From: Actinomadura rudentiformis
GTDB lineage: Bacteria; Actinomycetota; Actinomycetes; Streptosporangiales; Streptosporangiaceae
NCBI RefSeq assembly: GCF_008923185.1
Contig: NZ_WBMT01000003.1
Span: 310,001 to 374,000, forward strand
Reading direction: 5' to 3'
Length of the DNA stretch: 64,000 bases
The position numbers were made by a program, and so were the translations under genes. Shown one piece after another: positions 51,698 through 59,721 of this stretch. A model generated the notes under the pieces. The model was not told where the DNA came from, made no database searches, and saw nothing but the letters and a program-made list of their open reading frames with translations. Positions within the stretch are counted from its first letter, which is position 1. Each line of letters begins with the position of its first letter.

Positions 51698-52444
51698 ATG
51701 AAGGGAACTCCACCGCAAGACCGTTCGCCTTACCCGCTGCCGGGCCAATTCGACCAGCCGCCCCAGGCACGTTCCGGAGGTGAGACACCCGCCCCGCCGT
51801 ACCAGGGCCGCCGGCGATCAGCCCAAAAGAGGCTCATCCTGGGGCTCAAGGGGTTCTCGGTCATCTACGTCGGCGCGACGTTACTCCTCGGCATCGCCAT
51901 AGCCTCGATCATGTTCGTCCAACGGCCCGACAAGATCACGGAGAAACTGGAGCGGAAGCCTTCGCCCTTCACCTGGACCACGTTCTTCGAGGACGAACGG
52001 CATTTCACGATGCGGATCAACCAGACGACCGAGACCTATGACCGGACCGGCGAAAAAGTGCTGGAGGGCTCCGCGGGCTGCCTGGCCGGGGCCATCGACG
52101 CGGCGACACGGACATTGCTGTCGAACCTTGGGTGCGACGGCCGGATCGAGGCCTCGTTCACCACACCGAGCAAGGCTCAGGTCAGCGTGCACGTGCTGCG
52201 GCTCAAGGACAAGGCGGCCGCCGAGACGGCCGAGACGCAACTCAAGGCCGCAGGCATGCGGTTCGTGACGACGGCCTCGGTGCCCAAGCGGATCGGCGCG
52301 CGGTTCGGCAAGGTCGGATCCGGCACCCGGTACGCGGTCGTCACCGCCGCGGTGTCGCCCCGGCAGAAGGACGCGCAGCGCATCGCCAACCGAGGCGGCG
52401 GATTCATCCACGCCGAGACCACCGCCGTGGCGATCTGGAGCTAA
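51698..52444 (+). CDS. Single-pass membrane protein of unknown function
   Basis: A 248-residue protein. A Pro/Gln-rich cytoplasmic N-terminus (about 1-50) leads to one membrane helix (about 52-75; VIYVGATLLLGIAIASIMFV) and a soluble outer domain of about 165 residues with mixed alpha/beta character and two Cys (GCLAG, LGCDG) that could pair. I do not recognise it. ATG 51698 follows no strong ribosome site; an in-frame ATG-like codon at 51680 is the alternative. Confidence 0.65.
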   Translation: MKGTPPQDRSPYPLPGQFDQPPQARSGGETPAPPYQGRRRSAQKRLILGLKGFSVIYVGATLLLGIAIASIMFVQRPDKITEKLERKPSPFTWTTFFEDERHFTMRINQTTETYDRTGEKVLEGSAGCLAGAIDAATRTLLSNLGCDGRIEASFTTPSKAQVSVHVLRLKDKAAAETAETQLKAAGMRFVTTASVPKRIGARFGKVGSGTRYAVVTAAVSPRQKDAQRIANRGGGFIHAETTAVAIWS

Positions 52445-52526
52445 GCCCTCACTGGCGACTACGTCCGGTTGCCATCTGCGCCGGCGAAGAACAAAGAACC
52501 AAGGGGCCGTGCCTTCCACGCTCGAA

Positions 52527-52551
52527 CGGCCCGGGACAAGATCCCGGGCCG
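52527..52551. terminator. Terminator hairpin
   Basis: CGGCCCGGGA (52527-52536) pairs perfectly with TCCCGGGCCG (52542-52551) around the loop CAAGA. It lies between the membrane-protein gene (rightward) and the leftward 49-residue gene, and could end both. Confidence 0.8.
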
Positions 52552-52574
52552 ATGTCCTAGTCCAAACTGTTCGG

Positions 52575-52724
52575 TTAGTGGCGCTTTCCGCGGAACTTGG
52601 TCAGCAGACCGCGGGCCTTGGCCTTGGTGCGGGGGTCCCGGGCCATCCTTTCGGCCCTGGCGCGGGCCTGCTGGCCCTGCGGACTTCGCATCCAGGCCTT
52701 GATCTTCGCTATGAGTGAAGCCAC
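52575..52724 (-). CDS. Small basic protein, 49 residues
   Basis: A short, strongly basic, helical product rich in Arg, Lys and Ala, with the pattern MRSPQGQQARARAERMARDP. I think similar small proteins occur in actinomycetes, but no function is known. GTG 52724 has AGGAGG just upstream. It lies 35 bp downstream of nrdB and could be cotranscribed. The base composition and start signal support a real gene. Confidence 0.7.
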   Translation of the reverse strand: MASLIAKIKAWMRSPQGQQARARAERMARDPRTKAKARGLLTKFRGKRH

Positions 52725-52759
52725 GTGTCCTCCTAGCCGTCCTTCGTTCGCCCCTACCC

Positions 52760-53755
52760 TCAGAATGTCTCGTCGAACGCCACAGTTCCCTCCACGCCGA
52801 TCTGGTAGGCCGAAACCCGGCGTTCGAAGAAGTTCGACAGCTCCTGCACGTCCTGCAGTTCCATGAAGGCGAAAGGGTTGGCCGTGCCGTACCGCGCCGG
52901 CATGCCGAGCCGAGCCAGCCGCTGGTCCGCGACGTACTCCAGGTAGGCGCGCATGTCGGTCGCGCTCATGCCGGGCAGTCCGTCGCCGCACAGGTCGTAC
53001 GCGAACGCCATCTCCGCCTCGACGGCCTCCTCCAGCATCCGCGTGACCTCCTCGTTCAGCCGCGCGTCGAAGAGGCCGGGCTCCTCCGAGCGCACGGTGT
53101 CGACGACCGAGAACGCGAACTCCATGTGCATCGACTCGTCGCGGAACACCCAGTTGGTGCCGGAGGCCAGCCCGTTGAGGAGGCCGCGCGACCGGAGCCA
53201 GTAGACGTAGGCGAACGCGCCGTAGAAGAACAGCCCCTCGATGCACGCCGCGAAACAGATCAGGTTGAGCAGGAACGCACGCCGTTCGTCGGCCGTGCGC
53301 AACTCGTCCAGCTTGTCGATCGAGTCGATCCAGCGGAAGCAGAACTCCGCCTTGGCCCTGATCGAGGGGATGTGCTCGATGGCGGCGAACGCCTTCACGC
53401 GCTCGTCGTGATCAGGCAGGTAGGTGTCGAGCAACGTCAGATAGAACTGGACGTGCACGGCCTCCTCAAAGAGCTGCCGCGACAGGTAGAGCCGCGCCTC
53501 GGGCGCGTTCACGTGCTTGTAGAGGTTGAGCACGAGGTTGTTGGCCACGATCGAGTCGCCGGTCGCGAAGAAGGCGACCAGCCGGTTGACGAGATGCAGT
53601 TCGGCCGGTGTCAGGCGGGCCAGGTCGGCGAGGTCGGTGGCGAGGTCGACTTCTTCCACCGTCCAGGTGTTGCGGATCGCGGCGCGATAGCGCTCGTAGA
53701 AGTCGGGGTAACGCATGGGCCGCAGGGTCAGGTCCATACCGGGATCGAGCAGCAT
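52760..53755 (-). CDS. nrdB: Class Ia ribonucleotide reductase small subunit
   Basis: A 331-residue R2 protein that makes the tyrosyl radical for NrdA. The di-iron and radical site is shown by FEEAVHVQFY (E, H and, four residues later, the Tyr), the second carboxylate and His by AACIEGLFFYG and RDESMHMEF, and the C-terminal tail ends in DETF. ATG 53755 has GGAGGG six bases upstream; the GTG at 53782, which overlaps the nrdA stop by 4 bp, is an alternative giving 340 residues. It is cotranscribed with nrdA. Confidence 0.95.
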   Translation of the reverse strand: MLLDPGMDLTLRPMRYPDFYERYRAAIRNTWTVEEVDLATDLADLARLTPAELHLVNRLVAFFATGDSIVANNLVLNLYKHVNAPEARLYLSRQLFEEAVHVQFYLTLLDTYLPDHDERVKAFAAIEHIPSIRAKAEFCFRWIDSIDKLDELRTADERRAFLLNLICFAACIEGLFFYGAFAYVYWLRSRGLLNGLASGTNWVFRDESMHMEFAFSVVDTVRSEEPGLFDARLNEEVTRMLEEAVEAEMAFAYDLCGDGLPGMSATDMRAYLEYVADQRLARLGMPARYGTANPFAFMELQDVQELSNFFERRVSAYQIGVEGTVAFDETF

Positions 53756-53778
53756 GCTGTGCCCTCCGGTTCGCTCGC

Positions 53779-56058
53779 TCACTGGCAGGCCTCGCAGGCT
53801 TCGGGGTTTTCGAGGGAGCACACGACCGCCTCCGTCGCGGAGATGGTGGTCTGCGCGATCCGGGTGGCCGGACGTGAACGCAGGTAGTAGGTGGTCTTCA
53901 GGCCCGCACGCCACGCGTAGGCGTACATCGAGGAGAGCTTCCCGATGGTCGGCGTCTCCATGAAGAGGTTCAGCGACTGGCTCTGGTCGATGTAGGGGGT
54001 ACGGGCCGCAGCCAGGTCGATCAGCGCCTTCTGTGGCAGCTCCCACGCGGTGCGGTAGAGCCTCCGCATCTCCTCGGGCAGGTCGGTGATGCCCTGGACG
54101 GAGCCGTTCGCCTGCTTGATCGCGTCGCGCACCGCGGGCGTCCACAGGCCCAGTGCCTTGAGATCCGCGACCAGGTAGTTGTTGATCTGCAGGAACTCGC
54201 CGGACAGGGTCTCGCGCTTGAAGAGATTGGAGACCTGCGGTTCGACGCATTCGTAGCAGCCCGCGATGGACGCGATCGTGGCGGTCGGCGCGATCGCGAT
54301 CAGCAGCGAGTTGCGAAGCCCGGTCTCGTCGATCCGGGCACGCAGCGCCTCCCACTCGGCCGTCCGGCGCGGCGTCGCACCTGGGAAGTGGTCCACATGC
54401 AGCCGGCCACGGGCCGTGCGCGTCCGGTCGTACGCGGGCAGCGGCCCGAGTTCGGCGGCCAGGTCGGCGGACGCGCCGTACGCGGCGAGCGCGATCTCTT
54501 CGGCGATCGCCGTGGACAGCTCGCGCGCCTCGGCCGAGTCGAACGGCAGCCGCAGCTTGAAGAAGACGTCGGCGAGGCCCATCACGCCGAGGCCGACCGG
54601 GCGCCACGTGCGGTTGGCGGACGCCGCCTCGTCCGTCGGGTAGAAGCCGCGGTCGATCGTCCGGTCGAGGAAGCGCACGGCGGTGCGCACGGTCGCGCGG
54701 AGCCGCTCCCAGTCCATGCCATCGGACCCGGCGTGCTCGGCCAGGTTGATCGAGCCGAGGTTGCACACGGCGGTCTCGCCGTCGCTGGTCACCTCGATGA
54801 TCTCGGTGCAGAGGTTGGACAGGTGGACCACGTTGCCGGGCTCGGCGGTCTGGTTGCAGGCGCGGTTGGCGGCGTCCTTGAACGTCATCCAGCCGTTCCC
54901 CGTCTCGGCGAGCGTCCGCATCATCCGGCCGTACAGACGCCGTGCCGGGACCTGCCGTACGAACCGTCCCGCGGCCTCGGCCGCCCGGTAGGCGCCGTCG
55001 AACTCCGCGCCCCACAGGTCGGCGAGCTCGGGCACCTCCTTGGGGTCGAACAGCGACCAGTCCGCGTCCGCCTCGACCCGGCGCATGAACTCGTCGGGGA
55101 TCCAGTTGGCGAGGTTGAGGTTGTGGGTACGGCGCGCCTCCTCGCCGGTGTTGTCGCGCAGCTCCAGGAACTCCTCGATGTCGGCGTGCCACGGCTCCAG
55201 ATAGACGCAGGCCGCGCCCTTGCGCCGCCCTCCCTGGTTCACCGCGGCGACCGAGGAGTCGAGCGTGCGCAGCCACGGCACGATCCCGTTCGAGTGGCCG
55301 TTGGTGCCGCGGATCAGCGAGCCGCGCGACCGCACCTTCGTCCACGAGATGCCGATGCCGCCCGCGTACTTGCTGAGCCGCGCCACCTGCGCGTACCGCT
55401 CGTAGATCGACTCCAGCTCGTCGCGCGGCGAGTCGAGGAGGAAGCAGGACGACAGCTGGGAACGGCGCGCACCCGAGTTGAAGAGCGTCGGCGAGCTCGG
55501 CAGGTACGACAACGTGCTGAGCAGCCCATAGAGCTCGGCGGCCTCGTCGACGGTGTCGGACAGCCCGCAGGCCACGCGCAGCAAGAAATGTTGCGGCCGC
55601 TCCAGAACGCGCCGCGAACGCGGGTGCCGCAGCAGATACCGGTCGTACAGCGTGCGCAACCCGAAGTATTCGAAACGATCGTCGGCGGACTCGTCGATCA
55701 GGGCGTTCAGTGCCTCGGCGTGCGCGGCGACGAACCCGGCGGTCGCGCCGTTCAGCAGGCCCTCGGAGTGGGAGGCGGCCACGGAGCCCGCGAACGACCG
55801 CACGCCCTCGTCGGCGGCCTCGTCGGCGATCAGCGCGCTCAACAGCCGCGCCGCCACCTTGGAGTACGCGGGCTCGACGGCCACCAGCGCGGCTGCCTCG
55901 CCGATCGCCAGCTCCCGCAACCCCGCCGCACCGAGATCGTCACCGGCCCGGATGGCGATCAGAACGCGCTGCGGATCGGTGTCGGGCAGGCCCGCACACG
56001 CGCGGACCACCTCGGCGTCGATGCCAGGACGCGGTGGAGCGATCAGTTCCTGTGTCAC
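53779..56058 (-). CDS. nrdA: Class Ia ribonucleotide reductase large subunit
   Basis: A 759-residue ribonucleotide-diphosphate reductase. Catalytic residues are visible: SSCFLL, the NLCTEI and VCNLGS segments with the active-site Cys and Asn, and the C-terminal redox pair CEACQ. The N-terminal ATP-cone region (about 1-110) is shorter and less conserved. GTG 56058 opens the homology at TQELIAPP, preceded by GGGAAGAG. A cobalamin riboswitch in the leader and two NrdR-like boxes further up mean the operon should be off when B12 is present (a class II enzyme would take over) and when dNTPs are high. Confidence 0.95.
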   Translation of the reverse strand: MTQELIAPPRPGIDAEVVRACAGLPDTDPQRVLIAIRAGDDLGAAGLRELAIGEAAALVAVEPAYSKVAARLLSALIADEAADEGVRSFAGSVAASHSEGLLNGATAGFVAAHAEALNALIDESADDRFEYFGLRTLYDRYLLRHPRSRRVLERPQHFLLRVACGLSDTVDEAAELYGLLSTLSYLPSSPTLFNSGARRSQLSSCFLLDSPRDELESIYERYAQVARLSKYAGGIGISWTKVRSRGSLIRGTNGHSNGIVPWLRTLDSSVAAVNQGGRRKGAACVYLEPWHADIEEFLELRDNTGEEARRTHNLNLANWIPDEFMRRVEADADWSLFDPKEVPELADLWGAEFDGAYRAAEAAGRFVRQVPARRLYGRMMRTLAETGNGWMTFKDAANRACNQTAEPGNVVHLSNLCTEIIEVTSDGETAVCNLGSINLAEHAGSDGMDWERLRATVRTAVRFLDRTIDRGFYPTDEAASANRTWRPVGLGVMGLADVFFKLRLPFDSAEARELSTAIAEEIALAAYGASADLAAELGPLPAYDRTRTARGRLHVDHFPGATPRRTAEWEALRARIDETGLRNSLLIAIAPTATIASIAGCYECVEPQVSNLFKRETLSGEFLQINNYLVADLKALGLWTPAVRDAIKQANGSVQGITDLPEEMRRLYRTAWELPQKALIDLAAARTPYIDQSQSLNLFMETPTIGKLSSMYAYAWRAGLKTTYYLRSRPATRIAQTTISATEAVVCSLENPEACEACQ

Positions 56059-56265
56059 GTGCTCTCTTCCCTCGCGAGCTCGCCCCGTCGAGGGCGCACG
56101 CGAACAAGAGCACGGCTCACCGCCGCAAACCTGCCCAGCGACCCTCCCACGAGGCCTCTGTGGACTCTGCAGGACTGGGGGACGATCCCCAGACCCCCGA
56201 AGGGGCGACAGGCGATCCTCACGCCGCTGACGCGTCGCTCTGGTCGCCTGTCTCCATCCGATGCA
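56059..56265 (-). promoter_or_regulatory. nrdAB leader, expression platform of the riboswitch
   Basis: Between the riboswitch and the nrdA start lie two hairpins. GACAGGCGA (56207-56215) pairs with TCGCCTGTC (56244-56252), and CTGGGG (56175-56180) with CCCCAG (56187-56192). One may be the terminator or its alternative. No T-tract is seen, so translation or Rho-type control is also possible. Confidence 0.5.
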
Positions 56266-56449
56266 GGCAGGTCTTCGGACTCGCGGGCAACGCACCAGAT
56301 GAGGTGCGGCCTAATGGCCGTCGCTTCCCGGCTCGTCTCGACGGGCCAGTGCTTGATGACGGCGGTCGTTCCCGCTCACCGCTGCGGGGCAGTCCCGGAT
56401 TCTCACCGGGTTCCCTCTTACGACGCCCCCGCCGGCAGGGTGGCCTGCC
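56266..56449 (-). ncRNA. Cobalamin riboswitch upstream of nrdAB
   Basis: Read on the minus strand, the segment has the classic features of the adenosylcobalamin riboswitch: the core GGGAACCCGGTGAGAATCC, then GGGACTGCCCCGCAGCGGTG, and the 3' box AGTCCGAAGACCTGCC. P1 is formed by GGCAGG (56449-56444) and CCTGCC (56271-56266). It is placed 208 bp upstream of nrdA. B12-dependent repression of class Ia nrdAB is known in Streptomyces, so the same logic is expected here. Confidence 0.92.
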
Positions 56450-56480
56450 GCGAGATCACGGGGACTCGGCGTGATCTCGC
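56450..56480. other. 11-bp inverted repeat next to the riboswitch
   Basis: GCGAGATCACG (56450-56460) and CGTGATCTCGC (56470-56480) form a perfect stem with a 9-base loop. It lies immediately 5' of the riboswitch in the nrdAB transcript. It may be an RNA hairpin of the leader or a protein site. Confidence 0.6.
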
Positions 56481-56523
56481 CGCAGTCCACCCCCGACGGC
56501 GGGGGCGAACCAGCACGGGCAAG

Positions 56524-56570
56524 ACCCTACATGTTGGTCATCACCATCGCCGACACCCAACATGTTGGGC
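56524..56570. promoter_or_regulatory. Paired NrdR-box candidates
   Basis: ACCCTACATGTTGGTC (56524-56539) and ACCCAACATGTTGGGC (56555-56570) agree at 14 of 16 positions; the second contains the 14-bp perfect palindrome CCCAACATGTTGGG. Their centres lie 31 bp apart, three helical turns, as expected for NrdR boxes. They sit between nrdAB and the divergent membrane-protein gene. Confidence 0.8.
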
Positions 56571-56608
56571 GTGTCACAGGCCGCCGCCTCAGGAAGTCCG
56601 GAGGGGGC

Positions 56609-57247
56609 ATGGAGATCATCGGGGAGAGATGGCACGATGGGCCCGCAATGTCGCCACGTCCGTTCTTCCGCCTCGGCAGGGCGGTGGTCTTCACCACCGT
56701 CTGCGTGACGCTGGCCACGATCGGGCACTCCCTGATGTCTCCGGCCGCGGTTCCGGCCTGGGCGGTCATCGTGGGCTTCACCGGGGTGCTGGTGGTGGCG
56801 GGTGCCCTCGCCGGGCACGAACGTTCGCTGGCGACCATCACCGGTGGCCTGCTGGGCGGGCAGTTCGTGCTGCACAGCCTGTTCGCGAACGCGTCGGCGC
56901 CGGTCGAGCACCACGTCCAGCCGGGCATGGCCGCGCCCGCACCGGAACACGGCTCCGGGCTGGGCATGACGCTGGCGCATGTGGTCGCCGCCGTGATCTC
57001 GGCGTGGTGGCTGCGGCGTGGTGAACGGACCGTCTGGGCGCTGACCCGGCGGCTCGCGGCGCAGGTCGGACGGCCCGTCCGTGATCTGCTCGCTGTTCTC
57101 CTGGCCGCCGCCGAACCCGTGGCGCCGCCCGTGCGTACCCCTGTGCGGCGGGCACGGGTCGCCATCGGCCCCACCGGACGCGTGCTGCGGCACGAGGTGG
57201 TCCGCCGCGGACCTCCGCACCGTTCGAGGGCGCTCGCGCACAGCTGA
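56609..57247 (+). CDS. Membrane protein of a copper-type locus
   Basis: A 212-residue protein. Four hydrophobic stretches (about 25-45, 50-70, 75-95 and 115-135) suggest a polytopic membrane protein. A His/Met-rich loop (EHHVQPGMAAPAPEHGSGLGMTLAH, roughly, in two parts) lies between helices 3 and 4, and the C-terminal 60 residues are basic. It is followed by YcnI and CopC, so copper binding or transport is a fair guess. ATG 56609 has GGAGG upstream; the ATG at 56648 is the alternative. I do not recognise a family. Confidence 0.7.
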   Translation: MEIIGERWHDGPAMSPRPFFRLGRAVVFTTVCVTLATIGHSLMSPAAVPAWAVIVGFTGVLVVAGALAGHERSLATITGGLLGGQFVLHSLFANASAPVEHHVQPGMAAPAPEHGSGLGMTLAHVVAAVISAWWLRRGERTVWALTRRLAAQVGRPVRDLLAVLLAAAEPVAPPVRTPVRRARVAIGPTGRVLRHEVVRRGPPHRSRALAHS

Positions 57248-57321
57248 GCGCCGTACGTCACCGGACGCCGCCCCCGGCGCTCCGGCCTCTCCTCGTACTC
57301 CCTCGAACGGAGCCTTTCCGC

Positions 57322-58044
57322 ATGTCCATATCGCTGCACGCCCGCAGGGGCGCCGCCGTCACCGGCCTCGCTCTCGTCTCGGTCCTCGGGCTTGCCACCG
57401 CCGCGTCCGCCCATGTCACGGTCAACCCCCGCGAGGCCGAGCAGGACGGTTACGTCAAGGTCGCCTTCCGCGTACCCAACGAGCGGGACAACGCGGGCAC
57501 CACCAAGGTCCAGGTCGATCTGCCCATGGACCACCCGCTCGCGTCGGTGTCGGTCCGGCCGGTTCCCGGCTGGAAGATCAAGGTCGAGAAGTCCAAGCTC
57601 AAGACCCCGATCAAGGCCCACGGCGGCGAGCTCACCGAGGCCGTCTCCCGTATCACCTGGTCCGGCGGCAAGATCGAGCCCGGCCAGTTCCAGGAGTTCG
57701 ACGTCTCGATGGGCCGGATGCCCACCGACACCGATCGGCTGATCTTCAAGGCCGAGCAGACCTACTCCGGCGGCGAGGTCGTGAAGTGGGACCAGGTGCC
57801 CAAGGACGGCCAGGAGGAACCGGAGCACCCGGCCCCGATCCTCAAGCTGACGCCCAAGGGCGCCACGGCCACGGGCGCCGGGGCCTCCGGCGCGCCGACG
57901 GTCAAGACGGTCGCGGCGGGCACCACGTCCGAGAACGCCGACGACGGCACGGCGCGGCTGCTCGGCGGCCTGGGCCTGGCCACCGGGCTCATCGGCATCG
58001 CGATCGGCGGGTACGGCATCTCGCGTGCGCGGAGCCGGTCATGA
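57322..58044 (+). CDS. ycnI: YcnI-family (DUF1775) copper-binding protein
   Basis: A 240-residue exported protein. Signal peptide ends at ASA before HVTVNP (about residue 30); the new N-terminal His is the copper ligand known in YcnI, together with a Glu and a Trp in the domain (Trp in VPGWKIKV and ITWSGG). The YcnI domain covers about 31-175. A Gly/Ala linker and a C-terminal membrane helix (about 212-232) anchor it. Its stop overlaps the CopC start (ATGA). Confidence 0.92.
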   Translation: MSISLHARRGAAVTGLALVSVLGLATAASAHVTVNPREAEQDGYVKVAFRVPNERDNAGTTKVQVDLPMDHPLASVSVRPVPGWKIKVEKSKLKTPIKAHGGELTEAVSRITWSGGKIEPGQFQEFDVSMGRMPTDTDRLIFKAEQTYSGGEVVKWDQVPKDGQEEPEHPAPILKLTPKGATATGAGASGAPTVKTVAAGTTSENADDGTARLLGGLGLATGLIGIAIGGYGISRARSRS

Positions 58045-58643
58045 CGTTCCTGATCCGCACCGCCCTGATCCGCACCGCCCTGATCCGCACCGCCCTGATC
58101 CGCACCGCCGCGGCGACCGGTGCCGTCAGCGCCGTGCTGGCCCTGACCGCCGCGCCCGCCTCCGCCCACACCGCGCTGCGGGACTCCGACCCCAAGGCGA
58201 AGTCCACGGTCGAGTCGCCCACCCAGATCACGCTGACCTACAACCAGCCGGTCACGATCCCCCGGGTCATCCTCACCGACGACAAGGGCGAGCAGCACAC
58301 CTCGGGAACGCCCAAGGCGGTCGACAACAAGGTCACGCAGCCGGTCGCCGGCACGCTGCCCAACGGCGACTACACCGTGGGCTGGCGGGTCGTCTCGGCC
58401 GACGGCCATCCGGTCAGCGGCAGCTTCACGTTCACCGTGAAGGGCTCGTCCTCGCCGGCCGGGATCATTCGGAGCAAGGACGCCGCGCCGGTCCCGACGC
58501 TCACGGTGAAAATGACCACCGCGCCGGCCGCGGCGGAGGACTCCGGCGGCTCGTCCGGCTGGTTGTGGATCGGCCTGATAGCCCTGGCCGTCGCGGCCGC
58601 CGCCGGGGCCGGGAGCCTGCTCAAACGGCGCCGCACCGGCTGA
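58041..58643 (+). CDS. copC: CopC-domain copper-resistance protein
   Basis: A 200-residue exported protein. The mature N-terminus after APASA begins with His (HTALRDSDP), the copper ligand; the second His and Asp are in SADGHPVSGSF. The CopC domain spans about 43-145, then a low-complexity linker and a membrane helix (about 172-192). Its signal peptide contains LIRTA four times in a row, encoded by a perfect 15-bp repeat. It is translationally coupled to ycnI. No CopD-type partner is adjacent. Confidence 0.92.
   Translation: MTFLIRTALIRTALIRTALIRTAAATGAVSAVLALTAAPASAHTALRDSDPKAKSTVESPTQITLTYNQPVTIPRVILTDDKGEQHTSGTPKAVDNKVTQPVAGTLPNGDYTVGWRVVSADGHPVSGSFTFTVKGSSSPAGIIRSKDAAPVPTLTVKMTTAPAAAEDSGGSSGWLWIGLIALAVAAAAGAGSLLKRRRTG
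58050..58109 (+). repeat. Four perfect 15-bp tandem repeats in the CopC signal peptide
   Basis: CTGATCCGCACCGCC occurs at 58050-58064, 58065-58079, 58080-58094 and 58095-58109 without mismatch. Each unit encodes Leu-Ile-Arg-Thr-Ala, so copy number changes keep the frame. The repeat lengthens the positively charged part before the hydrophobic core. Confidence 0.95.
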
Positions 58644-58657
58644 GTGGAACGGACGGA

Positions 58658-58682
58658 GATCACTTCGATACACCAAGTGATC
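58658..58682. terminator. Inverted repeat after copC
   Basis: GATCACTT (58658-58665) and AAGTGATC (58675-58682) are separated by 9 bases. It may terminate the copper operon or serve as a LysR site for the following gene. The sequence alone does not decide. Confidence 0.45.
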
Positions 58683-58697
58683 TTCTCTGGAGGCATG

Positions 58698-58714
58698 TCA
58701 AAGCACTCCTTATG
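58698..58714. promoter_or_regulatory. LysR autoregulatory site candidate
   Basis: TCAAAGCACTCCTTATG lies just upstream of the LysR start codon at 58723. It matches, at 15 of 17 positions, the reverse complement of a site at 59650-59666 upstream of the dioxygenase gene. A shared site suggests that the same LysR protein binds both. Confidence 0.55.
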
Positions 58715-58722
58715 ATTCAGGA

Positions 58723-59628
58723 ATGCTCGAATCACGGCATATCCGTACGTTCCAGGAAGTGGTCCGGGAGGGGTCGTACTCGGGCGCCGCACGCGCGCTC
58801 GGGTACACCCAACCCGCGATCACCCAGCAGATGAAGGCGCTGGAACGGGCGGTGGGGATGCCGCTGTTCGTCCGGGCCGGCCGCGGGCTCCAACTGACCG
58901 AGGCGGGCACGGTCCTGGCGAGGCACGCCGAGGTCATCGTCGGCGACCTGACGGCGGCGCAGCAGCAGTTGCGGGCGCTGGCGAGGCTGGAATCCGGCTT
59001 GGTCCGGATCTGCGCGTTCCCCAGCGCGAACGCCACGCTCGTTCCGGACGCGATGGCCCGCCTGCTCGCCACTCATCCGGGCGTACGGGTCGAGTTGCAG
59101 GAGGCCGAGCCACCCGAGTCGGTGCATCGGCTGGTCCGTGGCGAGAGCGACATCGCCCTTGCGTTCACCTATCCGGGACCTCAGGCCGAGATGCCCGAAG
59201 AGCTGGTCGAGGTCCCGCTCATGGAGGACCTGCTCACCGTCCTGCTGCCGACCGGGCATCCGCTGGTCCGCCACCACGCCGTACGCCTGGAGGACCTGTC
59301 GAACGAACGGTGGATCGCGGGCTGTCCGCGCTGCCGGGCCAACCTCCTGCATCTGTGCGCGGAGGAGGGGTTCGTCCCGGACATCGTCTTCAGCACCGAC
59401 GACAACCTCGCTGTTCAGAGCCTCGTCGCAGCCGGGGTCGGCATCGCCCTCATGCCCGCGCTCGTCCTGTCCTTCCTCTGCCACTCCAAGGTGACGGGAC
59501 GGGTCGTGGCCCGGCAGCCGACCCGAAAGGTCTCGGCATATGTCCTGCGCGACCATCTGCGAATCCCCGCCGTCGAACTGGTGACAGAGGAGCTCAAGGC
59601 CGCGGCGGCCACCCGCGTGGGGTGCTGA
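58723..59628 (+). CDS. LysR-family regulator of the cysteine dioxygenase cluster
   Basis: A 301-residue LysR protein. The helix-turn-helix is SYSGAARALGYTQPAITQQM and KALERAVGMPLFVR (about 18-52); the effector domain follows, with an unusual CPRCRANLLHLCAEE stretch (about 203-217) holding three Cys. It lies upstream of cysteine dioxygenase and the YeiH-type exporter. LysR proteins beside YeiH (YeiE, CysL) respond to sulfite or sulfur status, so the same may hold here; the Cys-rich stretch could sense redox. Confidence 0.87.
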   Translation: MLESRHIRTFQEVVREGSYSGAARALGYTQPAITQQMKALERAVGMPLFVRAGRGLQLTEAGTVLARHAEVIVGDLTAAQQQLRALARLESGLVRICAFPSANATLVPDAMARLLATHPGVRVELQEAEPPESVHRLVRGESDIALAFTYPGPQAEMPEELVEVPLMEDLLTVLLPTGHPLVRHHAVRLEDLSNERWIAGCPRCRANLLHLCAEEGFVPDIVFSTDDNLAVQSLVAAGVGIALMPALVLSFLCHSKVTGRVVARQPTRKVSAYVLRDHLRIPAVELVTEELKAAAATRVGC

Positions 59629-59649
59629 CGAGCCGATCCAGGCACGATC

Positions 59650-59666
59650 CATAAGCACTGCTTTGA
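59650..59666. promoter_or_regulatory. LysR site candidate upstream of cysteine dioxygenase
   Basis: CATAAGCACTGCTTTGA contains the palindrome AAGCA-C-TGCTT and is an inverted near-copy of the site upstream of the LysR gene. It lies about 60 bp upstream of the dioxygenase start. Confidence 0.6.
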
Positions 59667-59670
59667 AGGA

Positions 59671-59690
59671 TCTAACAGATCGTCGTTAGA
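59671..59690. promoter_or_regulatory. Inverted repeat TCTAAC-N8-GTTAGA
   Basis: A 6-bp inverted repeat with 8-base spacing lies between the LysR-type site and the dioxygenase start. It could be a second activator site or an operator near the promoter. Confidence 0.45.
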
Positions 59691-59721
59691 CGTTATGGAC
59701 CGGCGCCCCGAACCTGGGGTC

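Noticed and set aside
53756-55345. Upstream extension of the nrdB frame across nrdA.
   Set aside because: Antisense-like composition of a shifted frame within nrdA; the nrdB homology begins at ATG 53755 with a good ribosome site.
58050-58109. CRISPR-like direct repeats.
   Set aside because: Units are 15 bp with no spacers and lie in frame within the copC signal peptide.
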